Source: Saprospiraceae bacterium (GTDB lineage Bacteria; Bacteroidota; Bacteroidia; Chitinophagales; Saprospiraceae). From it: a DNA stretch of 64,000 nucleotides. Position numbers and translations under genes: made by a program. The notes under the pieces are model-generated. The model saw nothing but the letters and a program-made list of their open reading frames with translations, made no database searches and was not told the origin of the DNA. The DNA lies in contig JADKBV010000011.1 of the NCBI GenBank assembly GCA_016714895.1, forward strand, positions 1,302,001 through 1,366,000. Reading direction: 5' to 3'. The first letter of the stretch is position 1; each line of letters starts with the position of its first letter. Shown one piece after another: positions 35,204-46,700 of the stretch.

Positions 35204-36424
35204 ATGTATTACCCACCACAAATTAAAGAGTTATTAGATGAATGTCCGGAGCGGATTGCCCGGGTTTCACAAATTGAAGTTTGGCTTAATAAATATAAAG
35301 ATTATTATGAATGGTGTTCTACGATCTGGTCTTTGACAGACTTGGAAGAAGGTTCTGAAGAACATGCTTTTATGGATATTTACCATGCATTACAAAAGGT
35401 CATGGAATGTAAGTCTGAGGAAGCCACATGCAGACATATGATGGATTCTTTTCCGGGAGAAGATGATGATATGAATCTGCCTTACTGGATTTGGGTAGAC
35501 CGGTACTTTGAATACTATTATGAGGATTTGGTGCCTTATGATTCGGAGTTTAACCTGACTGATTTTGATTTTGAAGAAGGCAGAAGACATCTTTCCGTGA
35601 CTATACCTTTTTACAGGGAAGTTTTGCTCTATGTTCATATGGATGACTTTTCTTTTCTTTTTGAAGTTTTTGAAAATTATTACCAACATTTGGGTATGGA
35701 TAGTCCGTATGAGGAACCAAAGGACCCTTATACCAAAGGAATATGGCTTCGCAGAGAATTTACCCCTTTACCGGAAGAGGAAGAAGACCATGTTCATGAA
35801 ATCCTGATGGCCAGAACAGCTTTTCTGAAACTTTTGTCTTTTCATGAAACGATGGTGGAATTTGAAGAGATTGTCGCCTGGGTGGAAGATACTGAACCTA
35901 TTTACCATATGTTGCATGAGGAACATGAAGATTATTGCGGATGTGAATCCTGTTATGCATTTAACATTATGTTCCAAAGGTTAAAACATTTGGTGAATCT
36001 GGAAAAACAGGAACAAAAGTTTATGGAATATGCAAAACAATATAAATTACAAAAAAAATCTCCACCTGAACTTGCTCAATTTCACCTCAGATATTTTAAA
36101 GACATAGATCAGATCGATTTTCTCAAAGACATCAGAGCCTTACAAAATAATTTGGTAGAATATCAGGTTTACGTAAATGATCCGGTTGAATTACAATTTA
36201 CATTTTATAAACCGGGCTGGGAAGACATGGACACCTATTCCTATTCCATCAAAAAGGAACACGATGCTATGGTCAGGTTTCTTACTGAAAAATACAATTT
36301 GGAAAATAAAACGTATTTTGCAAAGTGTAGCCTGGAGATGTTGCGTTCTTTATTTCAGGAAAGATTGGAATCATTGGCAACAGAATTTTTTGTAGAATAC
36401 GAAGAAAGATGGTTTGCCTCATGA
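35204..36424 (+). CDS. Acidic cytoplasmic protein of unknown function
   Basis: 406 residues, strongly acidic and rich in Glu, Asp, Tyr and Phe, with no signal peptide or membrane segment. The protein is predicted largely helical. A Cys-containing element HEEHEDYCGCESCYAF (about residues 239-254), with H-x-x-H and CxCxxC, could bind a metal. No family was recognised. It has its own good promoter and no close operon partner. Confidence 0.6.
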   Translation: MYYPPQIKELLDECPERIARVSQIEVWLNKYKDYYEWCSTIWSLTDLEEGSEEHAFMDIYHALQKVMECKSEEATCRHMMDSFPGEDDDMNLPYWIWVDRYFEYYYEDLVPYDSEFNLTDFDFEEGRRHLSVTIPFYREVLLYVHMDDFSFLFEVFENYYQHLGMDSPYEEPKDPYTKGIWLRREFTPLPEEEEDHVHEILMARTAFLKLLSFHETMVEFEEIVAWVEDTEPIYHMLHEEHEDYCGCESCYAFNIMFQRLKHLVNLEKQEQKFMEYAKQYKLQKKSPPELAQFHLRYFKDIDQIDFLKDIRALQNNLVEYQVYVNDPVELQFTFYKPGWEDMDTYSYSIKKEHDAMVRFLTEKYNLENKTYFAKCSLEMLRSLFQERLESLATEFFVEYEERWFAS

Positions 36425-36505
36425 ACCATATTTTGAGAAAAATCGAACATTTTTACCTATTTTTACCCTTCATTACTTCAAGGATCACACAACTAAACCA
36501 ACTTT

Positions 36506-37030
36506 ATGCCTTTCAAGATACAAGACAATCATTTTTGTAAACTTTTTCAGCTATGTATTTATATAGTCTGTCTTACCATATTCAGTTTTTCTGAACTGAA
36601 AGCACAATCCAAACCCTTACATGATATTTACAAAAATGATTGTATTAAGTCAATTGATCCCGATAATCCCGTGGAAATTTTTAAAATAATGATGATCCCT
36701 CCTGTCTTCAAAACCTATTCCCAAGAAGAATTCTTTCAGAAAATAAGAGGGTTTTGTGAAGAAGAAAACTTTGATAATAAAGAAACAAACATCATCATCA
36801 ATTATCTGATTTTGTTGGATCAGGGGATTTGTGTTTCAGATATTCAAGCCTCAACTTTCCTTTCAGAACGATTTACCGCTAACGTCAGGGATTTGGTGGA
36901 ATCAGTTTCTGATTTTGCTTATGGCAAACACGTTGGAAAGGATTTTTCCAGCGCCGGAAATTTCACCATAACAATTAAAAAAGGCAAATTAAAATCTTTG
37001 CAATTGGATAATGGTGTTTTTGAGCGGTAA
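36506..37030 (+). CDS. Secreted or membrane-anchored protein of unknown function
   Basis: 174 residues. A hydrophobic stretch (IYIVCLTIFSFSELKAQ, about 18-34) looks like a signal peptide with cleavage after KAQ, although its N-region is long. The rest is mixed helix/strand with two cysteines. No family recognised. It converges on mfd with 10 bases between the stops. Confidence 0.55.
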   Translation: MPFKIQDNHFCKLFQLCIYIVCLTIFSFSELKAQSKPLHDIYKNDCIKSIDPDNPVEIFKIMMIPPVFKTYSQEEFFQKIRGFCEEENFDNKETNIIINYLILLDQGICVSDIQASTFLSERFTANVRDLVESVSDFAYGKHVGKDFSSAGNFTITIKKGKLKSLQLDNGVFER

Positions 37031-37040
37031 GGTTTTTTGA

Positions 37041-40000
37041 TCAATTTTCCTCCACCCATTCTTTTAATCCTTCCAATAATTTTTTAGCATCACCCAGATA
37101 TCGTACATTCTCTCTGGTCATAATGAGATAGCTGGCTGTTTGTTTCAGGCTGAATCCGTGTTTTATTCCGGCTGTAGAGACGAAAGCCATTATTTTCTGA
37201 AACAAAGGGGATTCAAAAAAAGAAGACTGCGGATTGCTGATAAAATAACAATTCATCTTTTTGTTTTTCAACACCACTCTCTCAAAACCCAACTTTTTGG
37301 ATAAGGTGCGAATTCTCAGGCCGTCAAATAATTCTTTGACCTGATTCGGTATTTTGCCAAAACGATCCTCCAGCATAATTGCAAATTTCTGAATGGCTTC
37401 CTCATTATCCAAACTGTCCAATCGGGTATATAATGCCAGCCTTTCGTTGATGTTGGTGACATAATCATCGGGTATCAACATCTCAATGTCTGTGTCAATA
37501 TCTACGTCTCTGACAAAAGTGGTTTTTTTGGCATTTTCTTCCTCAAATAGCTCTTTGTATTCGTTTTCTTTGAGTTCACCAATTGCTTCTTCCAATATTT
37601 TCTGATAGGTTTCATACCCAATGTCGGCTATAAATCCGCTTTGTTCCGCTCCCAATAAGTTTCCGGCTCCACGGATGTCCATGTCCTTCATAGCTATCTG
37701 AAATCCACTACCGAGATCTGAAAATTCTTCCAATGTTTTGATCCTTTTTCTGGCATCCTGAGTCATCACGGACAATGGTGGCGCAAACAAATAACAATAG
37801 GCTCTTTTGTTGGATCTTCCCACCCGGCCTCGCAATTGATGCAAATCGCTCATGCCAAACTGGTGCGCATTGTTGATAATCATGGTATTGGCATTCGGGA
37901 TATCAAGTCCGGTCTCAATGATGTTGGTACATACCAAAACATCGTGTTTTCCGTCGATAAACGCTATCAAGGTATCTTCGAGTTTTTGTGAATCCATCTG
38001 TCCGTGGGCAATGGCTACATCCACTCCTTTACATATACTTTTGATCATGGTGGCTATTTCGTCAAGACCATTGATCCGGTTGTGAACAAAAAATACCTGA
38101 CCGCCCCTGTCGACTTCATAATTGATAGCATCCTTAATGACTTCTTCGCTGAAAACCCTTCTCTCCGTATGGATAGGCTGGCGATTCGGTGGCGGCGTAC
38201 GCATGACAGATAAATCCCGGGCGGCCATCAATGAAAACTGTAAAGTCCTCGGAATCGGTGTTGCCGTAAGCGTCAACGTGTCAACATTGACCTGCAATTC
38301 TCTGAGTTTTTCTTTGGCGGCTACACCAAATTTTTGTTCTTCATCAATGACCAGCAAACCAAGGTCTTTAAACTTGATTTTGGAAGATAAAATAGCGTGG
38401 GTTCCAATCAGAATTTCGACTTTGCCCTCTGCCAGCCTTTCCAGAATATCATTTTTTTCTTTGGTCGACCGGAAGCGGTTGATGTAATCCACCGTAACTC
38501 CGAATTCTTTTAACCTTTCAGAAAAAGTTTTGTAATGTTGTAATGCCAGAATGGTCGTCGGCACCAGAATAGCCACCTGTTTTCCCGAAACGACCGCTTT
38601 AAATGCTGCCCGAATGGCAACTTCCGTTTTGCCGAATCCTACATCTCCGCAGATGAGACGATCCATAGGATATTCCTTTTCCATATCTTCTTTGACCTGT
38701 TGGGTGGACATCAACTGGTCGGGCGTGTCTTCATAGATAAAGGAAGCTTCCAGTTCGTTTTGCAGATATCCGTCTTGCGGAAAGGCAAATCCTTTGGATG
38801 CTTTTCTTTTTGCATAAAGTTTGATCAGCTCTTTGGCAATATCTTTGATTTTTGCCTTGGTCTTTCTTTTCAGATTTTTCCAGGCATCACCGCCGATTTT
38901 ACTCACTTTGGGCTCGGTACCATCTTTGCCGACATATCTGGATATTTTGTGCAGAGAGTTGATACTTACATACAAAATATCATTGTTCTGATAAATGAGT
39001 CTGACGGTTTCCTGTTTATGACCGTTGATTTCGATGGTTTCAAGTCCTGAATACTTACCGATTCCATGATCGATGTGGGTGACAAAATCTCCGGGTTGAA
39101 GTTCCCGAAGCATTTTCAGGCTTACCGCCATTTCTTGTGTAAATCCTTGTTTGAGTTTATACCTGTGAAATCTTTCGAAAATCTCATGATCTGTGTAAGC
39201 CACAATCTTATGGTCATGATCAACAAACCCGTTATGAATGGATTTTAAAACCGGAAGAAACGGAACTTTGACTCCCATATCTTCGAATATGGCGTAAAAC
39301 CGTTCAATCTGCTTTGGATTGTCTGTAAATATAAAGTTTTTATAGCCTTTCAGGTGGTTGTCCTTCAGATTATCAATAAGGAGATTAAAATTTTTATTGA
39401 ATGAAGGCTGGGGTGATGTGTTAAATATTAGTTTTTGTTTTTTCCTTGGGTCAACCTCATTTTCCATAAAATATACAGAATTGAAGGATGTTATCTGTTT
39501 GATAATGTCACCGGGATACAAAAAGGCCCTTTCTTTCAGCATTTCTTTGAGCTCGTCGTCTGTTTTTGACAAACTCGTTTGAACAAAATGTTCAACTTTT
39601 TCAAAAGCAGTTTGGACTCTGTCGAGCAAGGTGTCCGGATCTTTGACGACAACGATAGATTTTTCAGGCAGCACATCAAATAAACTCACTTTTTGGGTCA
39701 CCTGAAACTGGCTGTTGACATTCGGAATAATGGAAAAATAATCGATGGTAGCTATAGAAAGTTGGGTAGTCGGATTGAACGTACGAATGCTTTCCACTTC
39801 ATCGTCAAATAATTCGATTCTGTACGGCCATTCATTACCATAAGAAAACAAATCTATAATACCTCCTCTGATCGAAAACTGTCCCGGTTGGTAGACAAAT
39901 TCTACTCTTTCAAAACCAAATTCTATCAAAAACTCAATAACGGTGTCGACATCGAGTTTTTCACCTTTTTTGATTTGTATCCTTTTTTTGTCCAGCAGAC

Positions 40001-40403
40001 TTGGGTCAACGGCTTTTTCAAAAACTGCTTCCGGATAAGTTACCAGAATCAAAGGTTTGTTTCTGAAAGTATGCACCTTATTGATGGTTTCCGTTCTCTC
40101 CAAAACGTTATTTTTGTCAAGCTCTTCAAAAAGCATCGGCCTTTTGAAAGAATCCGGCATAAAATACACATGAGGAGACTCAAAAACACTCTGAAACGTA
40201 TTGTACATATAGGCTGCCTCTTCTTTGTCAAAAGCAATGTACAGGATTGGTGATTGGGTATGATGTGATAGTGCAGATAAATAAAAACACGGAGAACTCC
40301 CCGAAAGTCCGACACAAACGATAGATTGTCCGCTGTCGGAGTCCCATGATTTGATCAAAGGACTCTCTGCGTAAATTTTACCTAATTCTTCTATGATATT
40401 CAC
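37041..40403 (-). CDS. mfd: Transcription-repair coupling factor Mfd
   Basis: 1120 residues, full length for Mfd. The N-terminal UvrB-like part contains FYLSALSHHTQSPILYIAFD. A CarD-like RNA-polymerase-interacting domain has LQPGDFVTHIDHGIGKYSGL. The SF2 translocase has Walker A CGDVGFGKTEVA, DEEQ in LLVIDEEQKFGV, TATPIPRTLQFSL and QLRGRVGRSNKRA. The C-terminal TRCF domain follows. It removes stalled RNA polymerase and recruits the excision-repair machinery. The only sensible start is GTG at 40403; a TACCTTTG -7-like box at 40415-40408 ends four bases before it, suggesting a leaderless message. Confidence 0.97.
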   Translation of the reverse strand: MNIIEELGKIYAESPLIKSWDSDSGQSIVCVGLSGSSPCFYLSALSHHTQSPILYIAFDKEEAAYMYNTFQSVFESPHVYFMPDSFKRPMLFEELDKNNVLERTETINKVHTFRNKPLILVTYPEAVFEKAVDPSLLDKKRIQIKKGEKLDVDTVIEFLIEFGFERVEFVYQPGQFSIRGGIIDLFSYGNEWPYRIELFDDEVESIRTFNPTTQLSIATIDYFSIIPNVNSQFQVTQKVSLFDVLPEKSIVVVKDPDTLLDRVQTAFEKVEHFVQTSLSKTDDELKEMLKERAFLYPGDIIKQITSFNSVYFMENEVDPRKKQKLIFNTSPQPSFNKNFNLLIDNLKDNHLKGYKNFIFTDNPKQIERFYAIFEDMGVKVPFLPVLKSIHNGFVDHDHKIVAYTDHEIFERFHRYKLKQGFTQEMAVSLKMLRELQPGDFVTHIDHGIGKYSGLETIEINGHKQETVRLIYQNNDILYVSINSLHKISRYVGKDGTEPKVSKIGGDAWKNLKRKTKAKIKDIAKELIKLYAKRKASKGFAFPQDGYLQNELEASFIYEDTPDQLMSTQQVKEDMEKEYPMDRLICGDVGFGKTEVAIRAAFKAVVSGKQVAILVPTTILALQHYKTFSERLKEFGVTVDYINRFRSTKEKNDILERLAEGKVEILIGTHAILSSKIKFKDLGLLVIDEEQKFGVAAKEKLRELQVNVDTLTLTATPIPRTLQFSLMAARDLSVMRTPPPNRQPIHTERRVFSEEVIKDAINYEVDRGGQVFFVHNRINGLDEIATMIKSICKGVDVAIAHGQMDSQKLEDTLIAFIDGKHDVLVCTNIIETGLDIPNANTMIINNAHQFGMSDLHQLRGRVGRSNKRAYCYLFAPPLSVMTQDARKRIKTLEEFSDLGSGFQIAMKDMDIRGAGNLLGAEQSGFIADIGYETYQKILEEAIGELKENEYKELFEEENAKKTTFVRDVDIDTDIEMLIPDDYVTNINERLALYTRLDSLDNEEAIQKFAIMLEDRFGKIPNQVKELFDGLRIRTLSKKLGFERVVLKNKKMNCYFISNPQSSFFESPLFQKIMAFVSTAGIKHGFSLKQTASYLIMTRENVRYLGDAKKLLEGLKEWVEEN

Positions 40404-40739
40404 GGGTCAAAGGTACGAAGTCCATGTTAGAATAAAGAAGAAATTTTTAGGTTGTTCATTTCTGAAAGGGATATTCATGTAACCCAGATTCAGCATTGGA
40501 CTTTGTCATGAGAGAAAATATGAAGTCAGATTTTTTCGCAATAAATTTCTAATGCGGATTCAGGGTTTAAAATTTAGGGCGATGCTTTCAGCCCGGGCTA
40601 TCCGCTTTACTTCCCACTCCCGTCATTTTGGGATGACGATAGTGGTCGTGTCCGCTACTATCCCTATCGCATTCAGATTTGCCAATACAACTTGGTTTTC
40701 TCAAAAACAGAATAGTCCGCTTGTTGTATTGCATTTTTT
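40404..40739. other. Intergenic region between mfd and the second giant gene
   Basis: 336 bases without a supported gene. Contains the mfd -7-like box at the left and, around 40590-40675, a GC-richer stretch with an imperfect hairpin (GATAGTGG...CCGCTACTATC), which looks like an extragenic repeat. Confidence 0.45.
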
Positions 40740-43700
40740 TTACCTGATGACGGTAAGATCTCCGCTGAAAACTGATCTTTTTGTAGAACCCAAATCTATG
40801 ATTTCTACTACGTAGACATAAACACCGGGGATTACATCTCCTCCGTCAAATCTTCCGTCCCATCCTGCCGAAGGATCGTCGAGCTCAATATTTTCGGCGT
40901 TAAAAACTTTATTGCCCCATCGGTCATAGACAGACATCTGAAGTATTCTTCCAACAAAATTTTCAGGAGATACTACAAAAAATATCCCGTTTCCGGCTGT
41001 TTCGGGACGGATGATATTCGGAAATTCAAATTCACCGACGACGGCTTTATTCAACCTGAATGTCAGGGTCTCCACACAATCTTCACCATACAAATATTCA
41101 AGGGTCACCTGCGTTCCTTCCAAAGGGGATGCAATCGTAACCAGACAATCGTCACATGAAAAAATGGATGATGGTGACCAGGAAATATCATAAATCCCGG
41201 CTGTTTCACCGGTAAGTTCCAAACGGTAAACATCATTGCCAAGATTGGTGGAATCCAGGGTGATGGAAGGTGTCGAATTGTCATTAATGGTAAAAGAATA
41301 ATCTTTTTGGCAGCCGTCCGGTGACACCAGAGATACCAAATATTCGCCCGGAGGAAGTTCTTTGTCAAAAGGAAGTGCCGGAATGACATCTTCATTCATT
41401 CCGTTTATGATCAATTCATAAGGTCCGGCAGTGTCCGCGGATTGGAAGGAAATAACCCCGGTGCTATCCCCACATTCAGGGAGCGTAATACTTTCACCCA
41501 CAAGGAAGTTTCCGAAAGAAATATTGACATTGATGATGGAATCACAACCGTTTTGGGCTCCACCTTGAAGGGTTACCATTCCGGTGGGATTAGAAGCATT
41601 AAATGTTGTCCCCCCGATTGACAGACTGAAATCGGCACTACAAACCATGGTATCGATATTTACGGTAACCGGGTTGATAAAGGTGAGATTCACGGTGATG
41701 ATACTGTCACAGCCGTTGGCGGCTTGCCCGTTCAGCGTTACCATTCCTGAAGGTCGTGTTCTGCTGAATACAGAATTGCCAATGGTCAGGGTATAAGCCG
41801 GATCGCATGTGGTCTCTTCGATTCTGTTTTGAACAGCCTGGTTGATGACAATGGATACCGTCACGATACTGTCACAACCAAAGAAGGAGGCATTTGGCAG
41901 GGTTACTGTCCCGCCCGGATTATTCCTGTTGAAGGTTTGATTGCCGATGGTAACCGAAAAGTTTTGATCGCATCCGGTATAATTAAAATTTCCTCTGGCT
42001 TCAGGATAAAAGCTGACGTTCACATTATAGGTGGTATCGCACTGATTGCCAACACCAGGTACGATGACCGTTCCCGAAGGGTTTGCAGCATTAAAAGTGG
42101 TATTGCCAAGAGTCAACGATCTGCCCTGACACAACGTCCTGGAAAGCGCGACAGTTGGCATAGGTTCTACTGTAATATTACTTACCGGAAAAGGTGTTAA
42201 TGTAAAAGTACAGGCTCCCGTTACGATTGACTCAATGACAAAAGTACTGGTACCCGACGATGGAAGGTTAAAAAATGAAAGAGGTAAAACATTATTATTA
42301 CAAAAAGTGAGAACTTCGTTTTGTAAAGGGAGAAGTTGCAGGCTGTTTGTAAACGTTCCACTGTTTGTCAATCTTACGTTAATATCCAGGGGAACAGACG
42401 AATTATGCCTGATAGTGAGGTCTCCGCAATCATCTTCACACATGCGGACATTATTGAGAATGAATACCACGTTAGGTCTGTCTATTCTTTGGATGGTGAT
42501 ACGTGCTGTATCAAAAGGACAAGTTGCACCATCACCGGTAATGTATAACATATTATAAACAGCTAGATTCCCGAGAATTTGTTGGCCAAACGGCACTTCA
42601 AAAGCGCCATTAAATAATTTTCCGCCCGGGGCACCATTGACAGGAATAAAATCAGAAGCCACAAATCCTGCACCGTCACAATAGGTCGCTGACACATCGT
42701 CTCCGGCGCTGATGGTGGACTGAATCATGATATTGATTATGGCTGTATCTGCAGGGCATAAACCATTTGTTGGAAAATGATATAAAAAGGTATACATTCC
42801 TTCTGCCTGACCGCTTGCGTCCCAGGTACTACCGTTCAGATTGCCGTAAAGATTGACATCGTCAAACGTACCACCGGAAAAACCGGAGGTGATGAGGGTA
42901 TTCAGATTGATGGTTGAATTAATACAAATATTTCCTGTCCTGTCTGGTCCGGCTTCCCTGAATTCATCAATTAAAAGGGTAAGTTCTGCTGTGTCACCGG
43001 GACATATTCCCGCATCAAACCGGTAGGTAAAAATAGTGGATCCAAAAGGTAAAGAACTTACATCTACGCTTGTTAGGTTGGTATAATTGACAGGTAGATT
43101 TCTGCTGTTGGTCCAGGTACCGCCGGTATTAAATGTTCCCAATAAAGCCCCAAAATTAACGTTCATTGTTTGTGTCTCACAAAGGGACAATACATTGTCT
43201 GAACCGGCATTTTTTTGTTTCTGAATATTGAGCGTGATCATAGCTGTATCATTACCACAAGTTGGGTCGTTGAGTATATAATTAAAAACCAAAGGTCCGT
43301 CCTGTAAGGTCGTTACATCGAAGGCTGTCGGATTGGCAACGGGGTTTCCGGACAATTCCCAGACGCCTCCGGATTGTCCTCCCGGAGAAATATAATCTGT
43401 CAGGTCAAGCAAAGGATCTGTATTGATACATAAGGCCACCGAATTGTCGCCACCGGCACTGACACTTCCTACGGTTATGTTGGACGTAAATCCATTGGCA
43501 CATGAACCCGCATTGGGTGTAAACACAAGCGAAAAAGTACCATTACCTGAGGTCATGGGATTAAAACTGGTTACAATGACACTGTTTAAAGTCCATACAC
43601 CTGAAATGCCGCTAACCATTCCCGGTAAGGGCAGAATGGGAGAAGTGTTACAAAGATTGTTAAATACAAGCGGAGTCAGGTTGGTCGCAGCGTCCACCTC

Positions 43701-46700
43701 AAACTGGATCGTAAGATCTTCTGTACAATCATCATCGGGTTCGAAAGTTATAGAAAAACTTCCGTCTCCTGAATTTGTATTAAACATATTACCGCTTACA
43801 AATGGACTGCCGCCCCATGTGCCACTTACCCCATTGACGGTATTGCCCAGATTAAACATTCCTGTATTTTCGCAAACATCGGGAAAAACCGGTGGTGTCA
43901 GGGTAGCGTTATCAATTACATCAACAAATACACTATTGGCCAGGAAACACGAATTCGGATCATTGGGTGTAAAGGTAAATTCATAGGTTCCCACACCTGC
44001 AGCCGTGACATTAAAAATATTACCTGAAAGGTGAGGACTGGCTGATGACCATATTCCTGTCACACCGTTTGGCATATCCGGCAGAACCAAGGTCGCAGAA
44101 CCCAAACAGACCACAGCAGGTATTCCGTTAAGTGGCACAGGACCTCCCGAAGTAACAGTAACCGTAGCATTGCCTGCTATATAACATTGTCCGGGATCAG
44201 GTGTAAACGTTATTGTGTAATCACCTTCCGGAACACCGGTCGGATCGAATTGATTGGCAGTTACGTAACCATTGCCATCAGACCAAACACCGGTGACACC
44301 TCCGATATTGACAGGTAGTAACAATGGCGGATCCGTGACACAAACGGTAAAAGCCGGAAGGACGGGCACATCAGGAATCTGAAGATTCAGGGTGACTTCT
44401 GAATCACTTTCACATCCAAAAGCGTCCGTAACCAAAGCGTAGACAATGGTGCCGTTGGTTGCGGCAAACATCATCGGATTGGAAATCAACATGGTCAATC
44501 CGCTGTTTTCATACCAGGTGACAGTCGCTCCGGGAGCATTTCCGGTTACAACATCTTCGGCATCGGTCAGATCAAAAATACCGGTACCATCATTATCTTC
44601 ATCACAAACGGTAAGACTTGCATTAAATGATTCTGCATCATCCCGTAACGTAATACTCATCGTATTGTTAAGGATAATGCCCTGAGCACAGGGACCCCCG
44701 CCTGTATCCGTCATGGAAAGCAGATTGAGGGTCAATGTTCCCGGAGGAGCGTTTTCCGGAATGATGAGTGTGGCAGGAGGGTTAAAAGAAGGGAAAAACC
44801 CTGATCCGTTATAACAAATTTCCAACATGGTGGAAAATGTAGCTCCCGGAATTGTAAAAGGCAATGAAAATGCACCTACACTGATTTGCATATTCAGATT
44901 GTATGTGCCTGATCCTCCGTCAAGGTTAAATCCGATATCACCGCATTGTCCGGGGCATATATCGACATTTCCCTGTATTGAACCGGTTGGTCTTTCGAGA
45001 ATGGTTACATTGATCGGTAGCGGTGTGGCGCATTGTCCGGGTCCGGGAGTAAACGTGTACGTGGTCATGCCCGGAGCAGAGGTGTTGATTGTGGCAGGAT
45101 TCCAGGACCCGGTGATACCGTTGTTAGAAACGTTAGGAAGAGCAGGTGGGGTGGCGCCTTGACACAAATCTCCGATTGGATTAAAGACGGGAGTCACATT
45201 ATTTGTTACCGTGACAGACAAAACAAAAACTGAAGCACATTCTGATGGCAAAGGAGTAAAGGTATAATTGGTTGATCCTCCTGAAGATGTATTTATGGTT
45301 GTCGGAGACCATGTTCCCTGAACTCCGTTGTTTGAAGTGGTCGGCAATACATCCGCCGTTTCACCGACACAATAGGTAACATCTATGGTAAAAGTTGGAT
45401 TGATTTCCGGATCTACCGCAACGGAAAGCGTAAAGTTTGAAGCGCATTGCCCCGGATTTGGTGTAAATACATAATTGATGGTTCCGGGATTTGAGGTATT
45501 GATGGTTGTCGGATTCCAGGTTCCGGTTATTCCGTTGCCGGAAGTTCCGGGAAGGATATCAGGCGTATCTCCCTGACAATATTGATCATTGATTGAAAAT
45601 GTCGGGATTATTAAAGGATCTACTTGAACAGGTATCGTAACCGGGACAGCACATTGTCCCACGTCCGGCGTAAAGGTATAGTTGATGGTTCCGGGCATAC
45701 CGGTATTGATCACCGGCGGACTCCATGTTCCGGTAACGCCATTGTCTGATGTTCCGGGCAATAGATCAGGGGATTCATTCTGACAATAATCTGTCTGAAA
45801 TGAAAAAGTAGGTGTCGTATTGGGAGAAACTGTGACCATTAGCGTGAAGGGTTCTGCACATTGACCGGGAGTTGGTGTAAATACATAGTTTGCGGTACCC
45901 TGGCTTGACGTATTAATCGAGGTAGACACCCAGGCACCTGTGATGCCATTGTCACTGGTTGTCGGAAGGTTGTCGGGTGTTTCGCCGACACAATATTCGT
46001 CTTCGATAGTAAAATCGGGTTCTTCCGGATCAGGTGCGGGACTGGATGGCGGTACTACACAACCATTGTTTCCGTATGTGTTAGAAAGGGGAAGGTAATA
46101 TTCTCCATCTCCTCCGGAGAGTAAATCTGTATCATAAGTTACTATTTGGGTACATCCTGGTCCAAATCCAAATGTTGTTATTTTTATTCCGCTACCTGTA
46201 TTATTTGTAAAAGCGCCTCTTTCTCTATCACAACTATTAGAAATGACATAAACACATTGACCAGAACCACATAAGCTTGAAAAATCATATTGAGAATCAA
46301 AACTTGCAATACTTGTCTGAAAAATTACAATTTGGTTTGGGGGAACGTTAAAGCCAGGTCCAATAGCGATAAGGTTAGGGCATCCTGTATATGAATTTAT
46401 ATTTCCAAGACTTAATCCACACGGTGTTCCAGGCGGCGTATTATCTACATTTGTGTTTACATCGTTATTCATTGGGTCAAAAGCATTATTACCTATAGGG
46501 AAATCTATAGTAATATCACTTGTATTAAAACCTGATGAACCTGAATTTATAATGACAAATTCATTTTCACTGTCTGCTCCACATGATTCTATCATCACAG
46601 CTTCCACTTCAGGGCATTGTGCCATCAAAGTGGAAAAAGTACCTGTCAAAAGGATGGTTGTTATCGTCAAAACACGAAAAAAACCACTTTTTTCTACTAA

